A DNA stretch of 64,000 bases from Bacteroides sp. GTDB lineage: Bacteria; Bacteroidota; Bacteroidia; Bacteroidales; Bacteroidaceae. Of the stretch, positions 37,486-46,851 are shown piece by piece; within the stretch, counting starts at the first letter, position 1; each line of letters begins with the position of its first letter. Below the pieces are notes generated by a model. That model did no database searches and was not told the origin of the DNA. It was given only the letters and a program-made list of their open reading frames with translations. Where the stretch lies: positions 1 through 64,000 of the forward strand of contig SUXW01000011.1 in assembly GCA_015060765.1 (NCBI GenBank), written 5' to 3'. Both the position numbers and the translations under genes were made by a program.

Positions 37486-39237
37486 TTATTTGATGATATA
37501 TTGTATTTGTACTTTTACACAACGGTTCAACTTGGCATTTAAACCTTGAGTACTCTTATCGTCTACTTTACCGATAGGCTCAGCCAAGGCGTTGATCGAG
37601 TATTTGTCATCGGATACCTTCACATTTGGATTGCCTTTCAACCATTCGATGGCAGACATGGCACGGTTGAATGAAAGGGTCTTGTTACGGTTGATGCCTA
37701 CATTCTCTGCATCTTCGCCAATGTAGTTGTCCTGACTGGTTGCCAATCCTTCGGCTTGGATATGGAGAATATTGCCTTCGCTGAATATTTTCTGAAGTTC
37801 TTTTACGGCTTCTGCGTCAGCATATTGACTGATATAGCCTGTATTACCTTCCAAGGCAGCATATACATCAGCAAAACTGAAGAGTTGGGTGCCTTCTTCG
37901 AGTTTCATGTTTTGCTTGATAAGTTGCAAGCCGTTACGTCCATTCAAGCCGTATGATTCGTTTTCCTTGTAGTTTTCTGCATTCAATAGGCGTTGTCCCT
38001 TCGTTTCGTTATCAATACGATAATACCAGGCTTTCTGTCCGTCGTATACTGGAGCATAGTAATAACCTGCTTTTTCTTCGAAGGCTTTCATGTCTTCCGG
38101 ATTCATGCTGAGTGAAATCGGTGAACTTGCCAGTTCGTAACCGCGAACTGTTCCGTCGATGGCATTAGCAGCTATAGCCTTTTCTGTCTGTACGTCTGTT
38201 GTAGCCAAATTGTTCAGCGGACGGTTGTCGGCTATGCGTGATGCAACGGCTTCGTTGTCTTCAAATTTCTTTTGGGTAAAGATACCTCCAGCCAAATAGT
38301 CGATGGCGTTGACTTCTGCATCTTTTACGATAGGAGCATCGTTACGTCCTGAATAGTTGTTCGGATAGAAGATGTAGAATGTCATGGTCTTGTATTCCGG
38401 GCATTTTTCTACGATTGGAGCCGGTACGGGTACGATATCGTAGATAATATTTTCGGCAGTAGTGCATCTTTCCCATCCACGTTTGTTGAAGTAGTAAGTT
38501 ACACCCACGCTCAATCCTACGTTGGTATCCCACCAGTGGCTGCCTTCTTTCTTGTAATTTTCCTTGATGACAATGTCGTCGAAGTTGGTTTGGTAGAATA
38601 TACCGTGCAACTTGGCATCGAGCGACCATTTCTTTTCCTTGGTAAAGAAACGGCTGTATTGCAATTCCAAATGTCCGCTCCATTCGTTCAATTGAGGACC
38701 TCCGGTGTCGAAATGGTGTAGGGTACCGATACCGGCCGAAAGAATGAACTGGTTCTTCAGTTTGTCTGAATTCAAGCCTTCGTATCCTTTAAACATACGT
38801 GAGAGGTTGAACATGACGTTGGCACTGAGGTCCCACCACTTGATTTTGGTCTTCCAATAGGTGGTTCCGTCATCGGTCTTCAGCGGACTGCCTACATTCC
38901 ATACATTCTGTTCTTTGCTGAAACCTTTGGATTCAAAACCACCAAACTGTATCTTGGCGCCGATGGTAGGAGTGAACCATTTACCTACACCGACAAACAA
39001 ATCGGGTGAAATACGATCGGAAAAGTCTCCGGCACTGGAATAGTCACCACTAAACAAATGGGCTCCCACGTTACCGAATACGAACCAGTTATCCCAAAAA
39101 CGATTGGTGACAACACGGAATTTGTCGTCGGTAGGTTGCTCTACCACTACTTTAGTAGAGTCCTTAATCATCATGTCTTGTGCGCTGATGCCGATGTACG
39201 ACATTAAAAGAACTGCGCTTAACAATAGTCTTTTCAT
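37486..39237 (-). CDS. OmpA-family outer-membrane protein
   Basis: The 583-residue protein has a signal peptide (MKRLLLSAVLLMSYIGISAQ) and an N-terminal beta-barrel-like half (about 30-270) with alternating patterns such as WFVFGNVGAHLFSGDYS and WSLDAKLHGIFYQ. A middle region of about 150 residues follows, then a C-terminal OmpA-like domain (about 470-583) with ILHIQAEGLATSQDNY and NRNKTLSFNRAMSAIEWLK. It would tie the outer membrane to peptidoglycan. It has its own promoter and terminator, so it is not obligately part of the polysaccharide operon beside it. Confidence 0.85.
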   Translation of the reverse strand: MKRLLLSAVLLMSYIGISAQDMMIKDSTKVVVEQPTDDKFRVVTNRFWDNWFVFGNVGAHLFSGDYSSAGDFSDRISPDLFVGVGKWFTPTIGAKIQFGGFESKGFSKEQNVWNVGSPLKTDDGTTYWKTKIKWWDLSANVMFNLSRMFKGYEGLNSDKLKNQFILSAGIGTLHHFDTGGPQLNEWSGHLELQYSRFFTKEKKWSLDAKLHGIFYQTNFDDIVIKENYKKEGSHWWDTNVGLSVGVTYYFNKRGWERCTTAENIIYDIVPVPAPIVEKCPEYKTMTFYIFYPNNYSGRNDAPIVKDAEVNAIDYLAGGIFTQKKFEDNEAVASRIADNRPLNNLATTDVQTEKAIAANAIDGTVRGYELASSPISLSMNPEDMKAFEEKAGYYYAPVYDGQKAWYYRIDNETKGQRLLNAENYKENESYGLNGRNGLQLIKQNMKLEEGTQLFSFADVYAALEGNTGYISQYADAEAVKELQKIFSEGNILHIQAEGLATSQDNYIGEDAENVGINRNKTLSFNRAMSAIEWLKGNPNVKVSDDKYSINALAEPIGKVDDKSTQGLNAKLNRCVKVQIQYIIK

Positions 39238-39290
39238 TATTTTTATGGTATTAATTTCTTTTTAATTCCCCTTCTAGTTATATTAATTTA

Positions 39291-39298
39291 CAAAAGTA
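39291..39298 (-). promoter_or_regulatory. Promoter (-7) of ompA
   Basis: The minus strand reads TACTTTTG, a full TAnnTTTG match, 53 bases before the ompA start. No good -33 is seen. Confidence 0.5.
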
Positions 39299-39327
39299 AA
39301 CTAAATTGTAATAAAATGAAACAATTT

Positions 39328-39927
39328 TCAAGTTTTTCTTCGATTTTTGTGGAATAAATCGAGCGTAGTGCGAAGAATAATCTTTAAGTCGAGCAGGAAC
39401 GACCAATTCTCGATGTACCAAATATCTTCCTTCACTCTACCTTTCATGTCTTCCAACGTGTGTATATCGCCTACATATCCTTTTATCTGTGCCCATCCGG
39501 TTATGCCGGGCTTCACCAGGAGCCGTACCGTGTATTCTTCTATCAGGGCAGTATATTCCTTGGTATGTTCTACCATGTGTGGACGTGGCCCCACGATGGA
39601 CATGTCGCCTTTTAATACATTGACGAATTGGGGGAACTCGTCTATATGTGTCCGTCTCATGAAGTGACCAAAGCGTATCAGCTGTTTGCTGTCGGTTTCC
39701 ATGGAACGGAATTTGTAACATTTGAATACCTTGCCATTTTTGCCGTTCCGTTCTTGCTTGAAGATAATCGGCCCTTTGGAGTTCAATTTAATGATGATTC
39801 CTATAACAACAAAGAGGATAGGGAACAAGGTGCAGGCAAAGAGTAGGGATACAACGATGTCAAAACAGCGCTTTATGCGCCGTTTCCCTAAAGATGATAA
39901 AGGATATAAAGCATAGGTTAAAGCCAT
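39328..39927 (-). CDS. Priming sugar transferase (monotopic phosphoglycosyl transferase)
   Basis: The 199-residue protein carries only the catalytic bacterial sugar-transferase domain: a re-entrant helix with KRCFDIVVSLLFACTLFPIL, KVFKCYKFRSM, DEFPQFVNVLKGDMSIVGPR and PGITGWAQIKGY. It should transfer a sugar-1-phosphate to undecaprenyl phosphate and so start the repeat unit. The four-helix N-terminal domain of WbaP/WcaJ is absent. The frame extends to a TTG at 39960, but a -7 at 39958-39965 covers that codon, so the ATG at 39927 is chosen. Confidence 0.9.
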   Translation of the reverse strand: MALTYALYPLSSLGKRRIKRCFDIVVSLLFACTLFPILFVVIGIIIKLNSKGPIIFKQERNGKNGKVFKCYKFRSMETDSKQLIRFGHFMRRTHIDEFPQFVNVLKGDMSIVGPRPHMVEHTKEYTALIEEYTVRLLVKPGITGWAQIKGYVGDIHTLEDMKGRVKEDIWYIENWSFLLDLKIILRTTLDLFHKNRRKT

Positions 39928-39957
39928 ATCATTTTCTATCTGCTGTAATTGTGGGTG

Positions 39958-39965
39958 CAAAGTTA
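39958..39965 (-). promoter_or_regulatory. Promoter (-7) of the sugar transferase
   Basis: The minus strand reads TAACTTTG, a full TAnnTTTG match. The predicted start near 39951 gives a 24-base leader to the ATG at 39927. Confidence 0.55.
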
Positions 39966-40128
39966 CAAATCTTATTCGAGAATTTTAAGTTTTTTTCAAA
40001 CTAATTGAGTGGATATTTTGATATTAGGAACTCCATAATATGTTTAACGCATTATACAAAATGTTGCATATAAATGACATTCTTGAAAAATATGTATTAA
40101 ATATGGTGTTAGAAAAAAGATATTTGTT

Positions 40129-40136
40129 TAATTTTG
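40129..40136 (+). promoter_or_regulatory. Promoter (-7) of the first LruC gene
   Basis: TAATTTTG matches TAnnTTTG and lies 33 bases before the ATG. The region upstream is very AT-rich; the -33 is at best TGTT. Confidence 0.5.
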
Positions 40137-40169
40137 CAGCATTGAAATTGATTAAACCTACTACGTATT

Positions 40170-42380
40170 ATGAATTTGAAGCATGTGTTTGTGCTGGCCT
40201 CAATGATGGGGCTGGGCATGGTCGGTTGTACAACCGATGAAGGGGTATTGGAAGAAGAGATTCTTCCGGAAATTGAAAAAAGTGAAGAAGTCCTGAATTA
40301 TGAGGAGGCCTTTGCCGATGCGTTCGGGACAATCGATCCGTCGCATACGTGGAATACCGCCACGCGAGGAAATGCGGAAGTCTCTGTAGGCTACGAAGGC
40401 AATTATACGTTGAAACTTTATACTTCAAATCCCCGCATTACCAGTAAGCAAGCTTATTTGTTGGGTGAATTCCCCATCGAAGGCAATTCATCTGTTACCA
40501 TAGAATTTGATATGCCGGGTACCTTGGAAACGGTATATGCTTCGTTGGTGGACGAAGAAGGACATCGTGTCATTAAACCGGCAAAGCTGAACAACGGAAC
40601 CTTATTCTTGAATTTCGGTGGCGTCCCGGGTAGTAGGGTAGTAACTTCTACCGATACAGAAATTTTGAAGGTTTCGGAAACTGATCCTTGGGTATATGAA
40701 AAGAAGGATTGGGAAATACCGTTGGAAACTTTGCCAGAAGAAGTTAATGCGTTGGGAAAGGAAGGCATTTCGGAGAACTTCCTGTATCGTTCTCATGGCC
40801 CGTTCATTGTGTATCCCATGTATTTTTGGACAAGTAATACGTCTATGGAATTAGGTATTTATTATTATGATGATAATGACAATAAGATAGAACAGGCTAT
40901 TTGGCATAAGGATGAAGCTTTTCGGTTTTATCATAAATATAAAGAATGGAAATCTTATAACCCATATCCAGGGAGTCCTGGATATTGGGAGGAAAAAGAA
41001 AAATGGTCGATTTTACAAACAAGTGAACATTGGGGGAGTGAGGGTTGGACTTTTAGTGGTTGGTCCATTGATAATGAATGGAATTGGTTTAAAAATCCAA
41101 CAACAAGGACAGATTTGCTAAAAATGGAATGTGAGGGTATTCTAATTAATATTCAACCTGGTCTTAAATTCGGATTTTATATAACTAATGGTAATAGAAA
41201 GTTTTATTCGGAATCCAAACATAATGAAAAGACAGGAAATAATCCAATTGGTTGTTATGCCGCTACTTTTTATTCGGAGGAAGGTAATCTTTATTTAGCT
41301 TATGAAGATTGGTATGACCATACAACTCTCGACTTTAATGACTTGGTCTGCAAAATAGGAAACCCTGAAAACATTGAAATTGTAGACGAAAATACTCCCG
41401 ATACTCCTATGGAGTATATCATAGCTTACGAAGACTTGGGTTATCCCGATTTCGATTTCAACGATTTGGTGATGAGCGTGAGCCATGTTTCCGGTTTGAC
41501 CAAGGCGTATGTAAAGGCATTGGCGGTAGGTGGTTCGTTGCCGGTGTATGCCAGTTATTCTTCTGCATCGGATGTGGAAACTCCGTTGTTCGGTGGCAAG
41601 GAAATTCATCAAGCATTTGGGGCGGCCAATGAAGGGGATAAGAATGATGCAGCTTTGGACAATGGATGTTACTATCCAGTCAATATATCGGGTGACCCAA
41701 ATGCCATGTCCGATGTGAATCCGATATTCTGTGCATTGGATGTACCCAATACGTTCTCCATTGCCGATGAAATGAAGAACTTCAAAATCAAGATGGTCCG
41801 TAATCCGGGAGATGCTCAAGAGGAAATCAGTACAATCGGTCCTCCATCATTTGCTGGTAACACTCCACAGGCTTTCCTAATTGCCGATCCCGAATGGGAA
41901 TGGCCGGCAGAATTCCAAAACATCAAGGAAAAGTATACGGAATTTGAACAATGGGCAAGTAATCCAGCTGCCAATTGGTACGAAGCCAAATGGGAAACTC
42001 CTTCAGAAGATGATCCTAATCAAGGAGATGGAAATGAAGGTGGCGGTACAGGTGGTGAACCGGAGATTGTACCAGGAGAAGATTATGGAACATTAATTGA
42101 AAATTTTGAAGTAAAAGAAGGGCAAATATTCCCAGCTGAAATGTTTGCAAATGCATCTAAAGCTACAGTGACATTTACCAATGTTCAGGGGTGTAGAATC
42201 TATATGCATCATAGTGATGATCATCAAATTCATTTGGATAGTGGTTATGGTATTAAAACTGCAAATTATTCATTTATATTGGAAGGTGCTATATTGGAAA
42301 CTGCTCAAGCGGGCAAATTGAAGTTAAGTGGCTTAAGTGGTAATTTCCCTAATACCAAAGTTTATGTAAAATGTGAATAA
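40170..42380 (+). CDS. LruC-domain lipoprotein 1
   Basis: The 736-residue protein has a lipobox (VGC, Cys20). Near residue 50 it has AFGTIDPSHTWNTA, a motif shared with the two paralogues that follow. Next come a beta-sandwich-like segment (about 65-150) and two Asp-rich, possibly calcium-binding modules: LDFNDLVCKIG near 390 and DFDFNDLVMSVSHVSG near 430, the latter opening the LruC domain. Unlike its paralogues it ends with a Gly-rich linker (about 615-635) and an extra beta-rich domain of about 100 residues. Residues about 225-350 have AT-rich codons, perhaps an acquired insert. Function unknown; probably outside the inner membrane. Confidence 0.8.
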   Translation: MNLKHVFVLASMMGLGMVGCTTDEGVLEEEILPEIEKSEEVLNYEEAFADAFGTIDPSHTWNTATRGNAEVSVGYEGNYTLKLYTSNPRITSKQAYLLGEFPIEGNSSVTIEFDMPGTLETVYASLVDEEGHRVIKPAKLNNGTLFLNFGGVPGSRVVTSTDTEILKVSETDPWVYEKKDWEIPLETLPEEVNALGKEGISENFLYRSHGPFIVYPMYFWTSNTSMELGIYYYDDNDNKIEQAIWHKDEAFRFYHKYKEWKSYNPYPGSPGYWEEKEKWSILQTSEHWGSEGWTFSGWSIDNEWNWFKNPTTRTDLLKMECEGILINIQPGLKFGFYITNGNRKFYSESKHNEKTGNNPIGCYAATFYSEEGNLYLAYEDWYDHTTLDFNDLVCKIGNPENIEIVDENTPDTPMEYIIAYEDLGYPDFDFNDLVMSVSHVSGLTKAYVKALAVGGSLPVYASYSSASDVETPLFGGKEIHQAFGAANEGDKNDAALDNGCYYPVNISGDPNAMSDVNPIFCALDVPNTFSIADEMKNFKIKMVRNPGDAQEEISTIGPPSFAGNTPQAFLIADPEWEWPAEFQNIKEKYTEFEQWASNPAANWYEAKWETPSEDDPNQGDGNEGGGTGGEPEIVPGEDYGTLIENFEVKEGQIFPAEMFANASKATVTFTNVQGCRIYMHHSDDHQIHLDSGYGIKTANYSFILEGAILETAQAGKLKLSGLSGNFPNTKVYVKCE

Positions 42381-42415
42381 AAATGTTTGAATAATGAATT
42401 TTGAATAGGCATTAT

Positions 42416-42449
42416 AAAAAGAGGGCATTCACAATTGCCCTCTTTTTTT
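42416..42449. terminator. Bidirectional terminator between LruC genes 1 and 2
   Basis: AAAAAGAGGGCA (42416-42427) pairs with TGCCCTCTTTTT (42436-42447), followed by more T on the plus strand and flanked by A on the left. The two genes converge here. Confidence 0.87.
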
Positions 42450-42454
42450 ATGGT

Positions 42455-44527
42455 TTATTCAAACGAGAATACAGCGTTCTCTTTACCTTCACCTATTGTT
42501 TTGTACCATTCCAAATTATTTTGTTGGTCTTGGTTCCAGTCCTTGAATTGTGGATATACATCGTATATTAGTTGTCTTTCTTTCGGCCATTTCCAACCTT
42601 CGGGAATGCAAATCATTTGCGGAGCAGTTGCAGATTTGTCATTGTGGTTGTTGCCAGTAATGAATGCTGCTATAGTAGGATTACCAGGGTTGTAGCCTTC
42701 CGCATACTGATTTATAACTTCAATCTTGAAGTTCCCCATATTGTTTGTAATACTAAAATCTTTTGGTACAGTAATTGTCATGGGCTCTCCCTTTCCGGGA
42801 TTGTATCCACCGCCATCGGCGTCTACATTTAAAGGACGAAGGCTTTTAATCGTTTCATTATGAGGATTTATGCTTTTTAAATTAGAATCTATAGCTGTAT
42901 GGTATAAATAAGGCCAAGTGTTATTACTTATATATTGTTTGTTATAATTATAATCATAATATAGATAGGAGGAACAAATACCACCTGCAGCCAATGGAGT
43001 TACTGTGGCATAGTCCCGTCCTGCAACATGGCTTACACTGAATACGATGTCATTGAAATCATAGTCATCGGCAGAACCTAAATCTTCACAAGCAATAATC
43101 CACGTTTGAGGTTTTTCTTCCTTCTCGCCAAGGTCGGTATGTTCTTCGAAATTACCGGTAAGGGTGAAGAATATGTCATTGATGTCGATGTCTCCTCCAT
43201 CTTCCATTCCCATGTAGGTAGTACCGTTGTATTCAAAAACAATGGCATTGTCGCTGGCCCCTTTGGAAGGATCTTGTACATCTTTGTAGTTGCCATAATA
43301 ATTGTTTAGGATAGGTAAGGAGTAATATATCTTTCTTCCTCCTTGGAAAAAATTCTCGTTAAAATAGTTGTTTATCAAATTTGTTTTTTCATCTTGTTCA
43401 TTACCGGCCTTAATAATGAAAAAACCGATATGAGTGCCTTCGGGGAAATTGTAAGTAGCCTGATAGTCATTATTGGGATCAAAATATACCAGATGATACT
43501 CCTGGCCTTCCATTAGATGGCTGTTATGTTGGTTGCCATTTGCCCATGTTGGAGTTTCCATTCCTGCTGGTATATGATATGTATCGGCGGATTCATAACA
43601 ACGAATGTTGCTTTTGGGCCTAGCATCGTCAATCAATAGATATTTGGGGGCATTACGGAGTTTCTCCAAATCATTTTTGTCATCTTCGTTGTAATAGAAA
43701 TAACCTACCATATCGTAAAATATGGTGCCGCCACAAAGAATGGATATAGATACGGGACCTGCTTCCTTTACTACAATCTCAGCATCTCGACCCAGATATT
43801 CTTCCCATTTGGTTACGGGGTCTTCTCCTTCGCCCAACACTCCTCCGCCTTTCAGAATGTTTTTGATGACGCTAAATTTTATTTTAGGGTCGATAGCGTT
43901 TTGTTTTACATTACTCAAATAGTATAAAGGGTCGGATTGGTCGGTTTGCCATTGAGTTCCATTCTCGGTGATTACATTTCGTCCGAATTGTCCTAAATTA
44001 AAAGTGTCACATACGAATGTGGTACATTCTCCCAAACTTCTGGAGCCGATGGCACTGGTTCTTATTTCCAAATTCTTATTGTTGATTGGGTAAAGTTTGT
44101 CGGTTATGGTTCTTCCATTTTTGCTGGTAATCTTTATGAATACTTCCTCTTGGGTCTTCAGCGCATCAAAAGAAATGGTGCCGGTTCCTGTCATTTTTGT
44201 ATTGGCAAGTATTCTGCAGTCGGGATGAGTCGGTTCGTGAGTGTAAATCCGAACTGTATGCTCTCCGGCAGCTTCCCTCAGGTAAATCTTGGCGGTAACC
44301 CGCATGGCGGCACTCCAATCGTGATTGGGGTCTATTTCTCCCAATGTTTCTACCCATGCGGCATTGTAGGCTTCCAACATGGACGATTGGGTGGTCTCTT
44401 CTTCTCCTGTTTCAGGGAGAATGGTTTCTACTACTGTTTGTTCTATAGTGTCTTCTTCTTGACAAGCGGTGAAAACACCTCCCAATGCCAAAGAGACGAT
44501 AAGGATATTTAAATAGATTGCTTTCAT
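42455..44527 (-). CDS. LruC-domain lipoprotein 2
   Basis: The 690-residue lipoprotein has the signal MKAIYLNILIVSLALGGVFT followed by ACQEED (Cys22). The acidic residues after the Cys resemble the surface-export signal of Bacteroidetes lipoproteins. It has TLGEIDPNHDWSAAM near residue 58, RILANTKMTGTGTISFDALK in a beta-sandwich region, GDIDINDIFFTLTG near 460, and the LruC start WIIACEDLGSADDYDFNDIV near 490. It is clearly homologous along its length to LruC 3 downstream on the same strand. Function unknown. Confidence 0.8.
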   Translation of the reverse strand: MKAIYLNILIVSLALGGVFTACQEEDTIEQTVVETILPETGEEETTQSSMLEAYNAAWVETLGEIDPNHDWSAAMRVTAKIYLREAAGEHTVRIYTHEPTHPDCRILANTKMTGTGTISFDALKTQEEVFIKITSKNGRTITDKLYPINNKNLEIRTSAIGSRSLGECTTFVCDTFNLGQFGRNVITENGTQWQTDQSDPLYYLSNVKQNAIDPKIKFSVIKNILKGGGVLGEGEDPVTKWEEYLGRDAEIVVKEAGPVSISILCGGTIFYDMVGYFYYNEDDKNDLEKLRNAPKYLLIDDARPKSNIRCYESADTYHIPAGMETPTWANGNQHNSHLMEGQEYHLVYFDPNNDYQATYNFPEGTHIGFFIIKAGNEQDEKTNLINNYFNENFFQGGRKIYYSLPILNNYYGNYKDVQDPSKGASDNAIVFEYNGTTYMGMEDGGDIDINDIFFTLTGNFEEHTDLGEKEEKPQTWIIACEDLGSADDYDFNDIVFSVSHVAGRDYATVTPLAAGGICSSYLYYDYNYNKQYISNNTWPYLYHTAIDSNLKSINPHNETIKSLRPLNVDADGGGYNPGKGEPMTITVPKDFSITNNMGNFKIEVINQYAEGYNPGNPTIAAFITGNNHNDKSATAPQMICIPEGWKWPKERQLIYDVYPQFKDWNQDQQNNLEWYKTIGEGKENAVFSFE

Positions 44528-44567
44528 AATCGGTATAATGTGATATGTTAATTTCTTTATTATTTTG

Positions 44568-44575
44568 CAAAAGTA
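44568..44575 (-). promoter_or_regulatory. Promoter (-7) of LruC gene 2
   Basis: The minus strand reads TACTTTTG, a full TAnnTTTG match, 40 bases before the start. It implies that LruC gene 2 can be transcribed separately from gene 3. Confidence 0.5.
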
Positions 44576-44613
44576 TAAAAATACTCTAATAAAAAGAAAT
44601 TATTTGTTGTTGT

Positions 44614-46575
44614 TTATTCAACGATTAGATTGCTGTTACTGACATCTTTATACCATTCACTTGAAGAAGACTGGTCGTTAGTCCAATTTTTGAAGCTCTC
44701 GTATGCTTGATATATCAATGCTTCTTCTTTCGGCCATTTCCAACCTTCGGGAAGTGTAAGCATTAATGGTGCTTGAGAACCTTCGTTCTTATTCAGCTCT
44801 ATGTTGTTTCCCTGATTGATGGCGTTGCCTATAGTTATGGCTTTTCCCAAGTCGTTGGTATTGGTTTGGTCTATCAAGAGGGTAAAACCATGTTGGGTTA
44901 CACTATAATCTGTAGGAACGGTTATTTCTATCGGTTCTGCTTTGGTTGTATAACCATGGAGGGCATTGGCATTGATTGGAAGTCGGGGAGTGGTATTGTC
45001 TGGAATAATAAACAATTCGTGGAATTCTTTCCCTCCGACGATAGCACCATTGTATTGGATCCATACCGGTAAAATGCCTCCTGAAGCCAATGGGGTTACC
45101 AATGCCTTGTTTTCGCCTCTAACATGACTGACACTGAATACAATGTCGTTGAAATCCAAATCGTATACCGATCCTAAGTCTTCGCAGGCTATGATAAAGG
45201 ATTCTGGTGGGGTTTGACTCAATTCCTGGTGATTGACGATGTTACCGGTAATGGTAAAGAATATGTCGTTCATGTCGTGGTCGTTTTTTATTAGACTTGC
45301 ATTTGTTTCTGTATTACCCATGGAGTCTTCCATACCCATATATGTAATACCATTATAATTGAAAATAATGGAATTGATGGCACCTCCACTTTGAGCATCT
45401 GATGGGTCCTGGTAGTAACCGTAGTATTCGTTAAGGGCGGGTGATGAAAAACAAATGGCGTGGAAGTCATTTATATATTCTTCGAATATTGACATATCCC
45501 ACAGGTCTGCTCTGATAATGAAGAATCCGATGTGTATTCCTTTGGGAAAGTTGTATGTAGCATTGCCTTCTTCATCAAAATAAGTAAGCTGATATTCTTT
45601 CCCGGTAATTTGGTGGTCGTTATGTTCTTCATTTAGAATCCAATTGTTGGTAATGTCCATTCCGTCTGTTGGTGTGTGACGTTGGTTTGCTGTATCGTAA
45701 CAACTGATGTTGGACTGAGGAGTGGCGTCGTTTATCAATAGGTATTTGGGGGCGTTGATTATGCTTTCCAGATCGTTGCTGTCCCAATAATAATAATATC
45801 CTACTATGTCTTTGAAAATGGTACCTCCACAAAGCATGGAAATGGCAACTGGTCCTGTTTCGTTGACTATAATTTCGGCGTTCTTATCATATTGTCCTTG
45901 CAGAGTTGTCAGGTTGTTGTTTGCTTCAGCCAATACGCCGTCTGTGTTAAGTATTGATTTTAATACAGAGAAATCCATTTTGTCACTTTCTTGGCTTGCT
46001 ACGTTTTCGAGGCATTGGATAGTAATTCTCTTTCCATTGAAATCATGATTCAACTCTTTGGATTCTGACACAAAGGTATTGCATGTACCCAAACTACGTG
46101 GACGGATATAGCTGTCTCTGGTACTGATAGATAAATTGTCGGTAGGATAATAATGACTGATAACACTACGTCCTTGTTCGTTAATGACCTGTATATATAC
46201 TTTTTCTTGAGCCTTTTTTATGTCAAAGGATATGGAACTTTTTCCCTTGATGGTTGTATTTACAAGTATACGGGCAGACGGCTTGATAGGATTGTGGGTA
46301 TAGATTCTGATGGAATAATTTTCATTGCCATTCAAATTGAAATTGGCGGTGGCTTGTTTGACAGTACTCCAATCGTGATTAGGGTCAATGCTTCCGAATG
46401 TTTCTAACCAGGCTGCCTGATAAGATTCGAATTGTGGGGCGATGGTAGAAGACGGATCAACTTCTATTTGTTGTTCCAAAATAGGTTCGTTGTATACTTC
46501 TTCTTCTTGACACGATGGAAATAAAATGCAAATGCATGATATGCAAACAATGCAAAATGAATGAAAATTTCTCAT
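44614..46575 (-). CDS. LruC-domain lipoprotein 3
   Basis: The 653-residue lipoprotein has a Cys-rich signal (CIVCISCICILFPSC) with Cys22 followed by QEEE, again an acidic surface-export-like signal. It has TFGSIDPNHDWSTVK near residue 60, RILVNTTIKGKSSISFDIKK, HDMNDIFFTITGN near 430 and SFIIACEDLGSVYDLDFNDI opening the LruC domain. The same domain order as LruC 2 shows tandem duplication. Function unknown. Confidence 0.8.
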   Translation of the reverse strand: MRNFHSFCIVCISCICILFPSCQEEEVYNEPILEQQIEVDPSSTIAPQFESYQAAWLETFGSIDPNHDWSTVKQATANFNLNGNENYSIRIYTHNPIKPSARILVNTTIKGKSSISFDIKKAQEKVYIQVINEQGRSVISHYYPTDNLSISTRDSYIRPRSLGTCNTFVSESKELNHDFNGKRITIQCLENVASQESDKMDFSVLKSILNTDGVLAEANNNLTTLQGQYDKNAEIIVNETGPVAISMLCGGTIFKDIVGYYYYWDSNDLESIINAPKYLLINDATPQSNISCYDTANQRHTPTDGMDITNNWILNEEHNDHQITGKEYQLTYFDEEGNATYNFPKGIHIGFFIIRADLWDMSIFEEYINDFHAICFSSPALNEYYGYYQDPSDAQSGGAINSIIFNYNGITYMGMEDSMGNTETNASLIKNDHDMNDIFFTITGNIVNHQELSQTPPESFIIACEDLGSVYDLDFNDIVFSVSHVRGENKALVTPLASGGILPVWIQYNGAIVGGKEFHELFIIPDNTTPRLPINANALHGYTTKAEPIEITVPTDYSVTQHGFTLLIDQTNTNDLGKAITIGNAINQGNNIELNKNEGSQAPLMLTLPEGWKWPKEEALIYQAYESFKNWTNDQSSSSEWYKDVSNSNLIVE

Positions 46576-46605
46576 ATAGTTCTGTTTAGATTATAGTTCA
46601 TAATG

Positions 46606-46613
46606 CAAATGTA
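46606..46613 (-). promoter_or_regulatory. Promoter (-7) of LruC gene 3
   Basis: The minus strand reads TACATTTG, a full TAnnTTTG match, 30 bases before the start codon. Confidence 0.5.
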
Positions 46614-46790
46614 TGAACTTTGTTTTTTTTTCGAGTGTAAATGGAACACTTATTTGGTCTGCAAAATGTTTTAAGGTAGTAAATCATTTGTTAATGAAAT
46701 ATTGTTTATGCCGAATCATTATCGTGAGTAAATAAAAATGTTACATAGACATAGTGCGTGATATAAATTAATTCCTTAATAAATGTAAAA

Positions 46791-46822
46791 ATTGCAATTG
46801 TTGTTTTTACTTCGTACCTTTA
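46791..46822 (+). promoter_or_regulatory. Promoter of the sigma-factor operon
   Basis: ATTG (46791-46794), 20 bases, then TACCTTTA (46815-46822) match the -33/-7 consensus with one mismatch in each half. The predicted start is near 46829, about 23 bases before the ATG. Confidence 0.5.
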
Positions 46823-46851
46823 GGCGGTTCTAACCCAACAAAGACCCGCAG

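Larger units (their letters stand above)
46576..46851. other. 276-base divergent intergenic region
   Basis: The AT-rich region lies between LruC gene 3 (minus) and the sigma-factor gene (plus). It holds one -7 element for each side, listed separately. Nothing else is visible. Confidence 0.6.
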
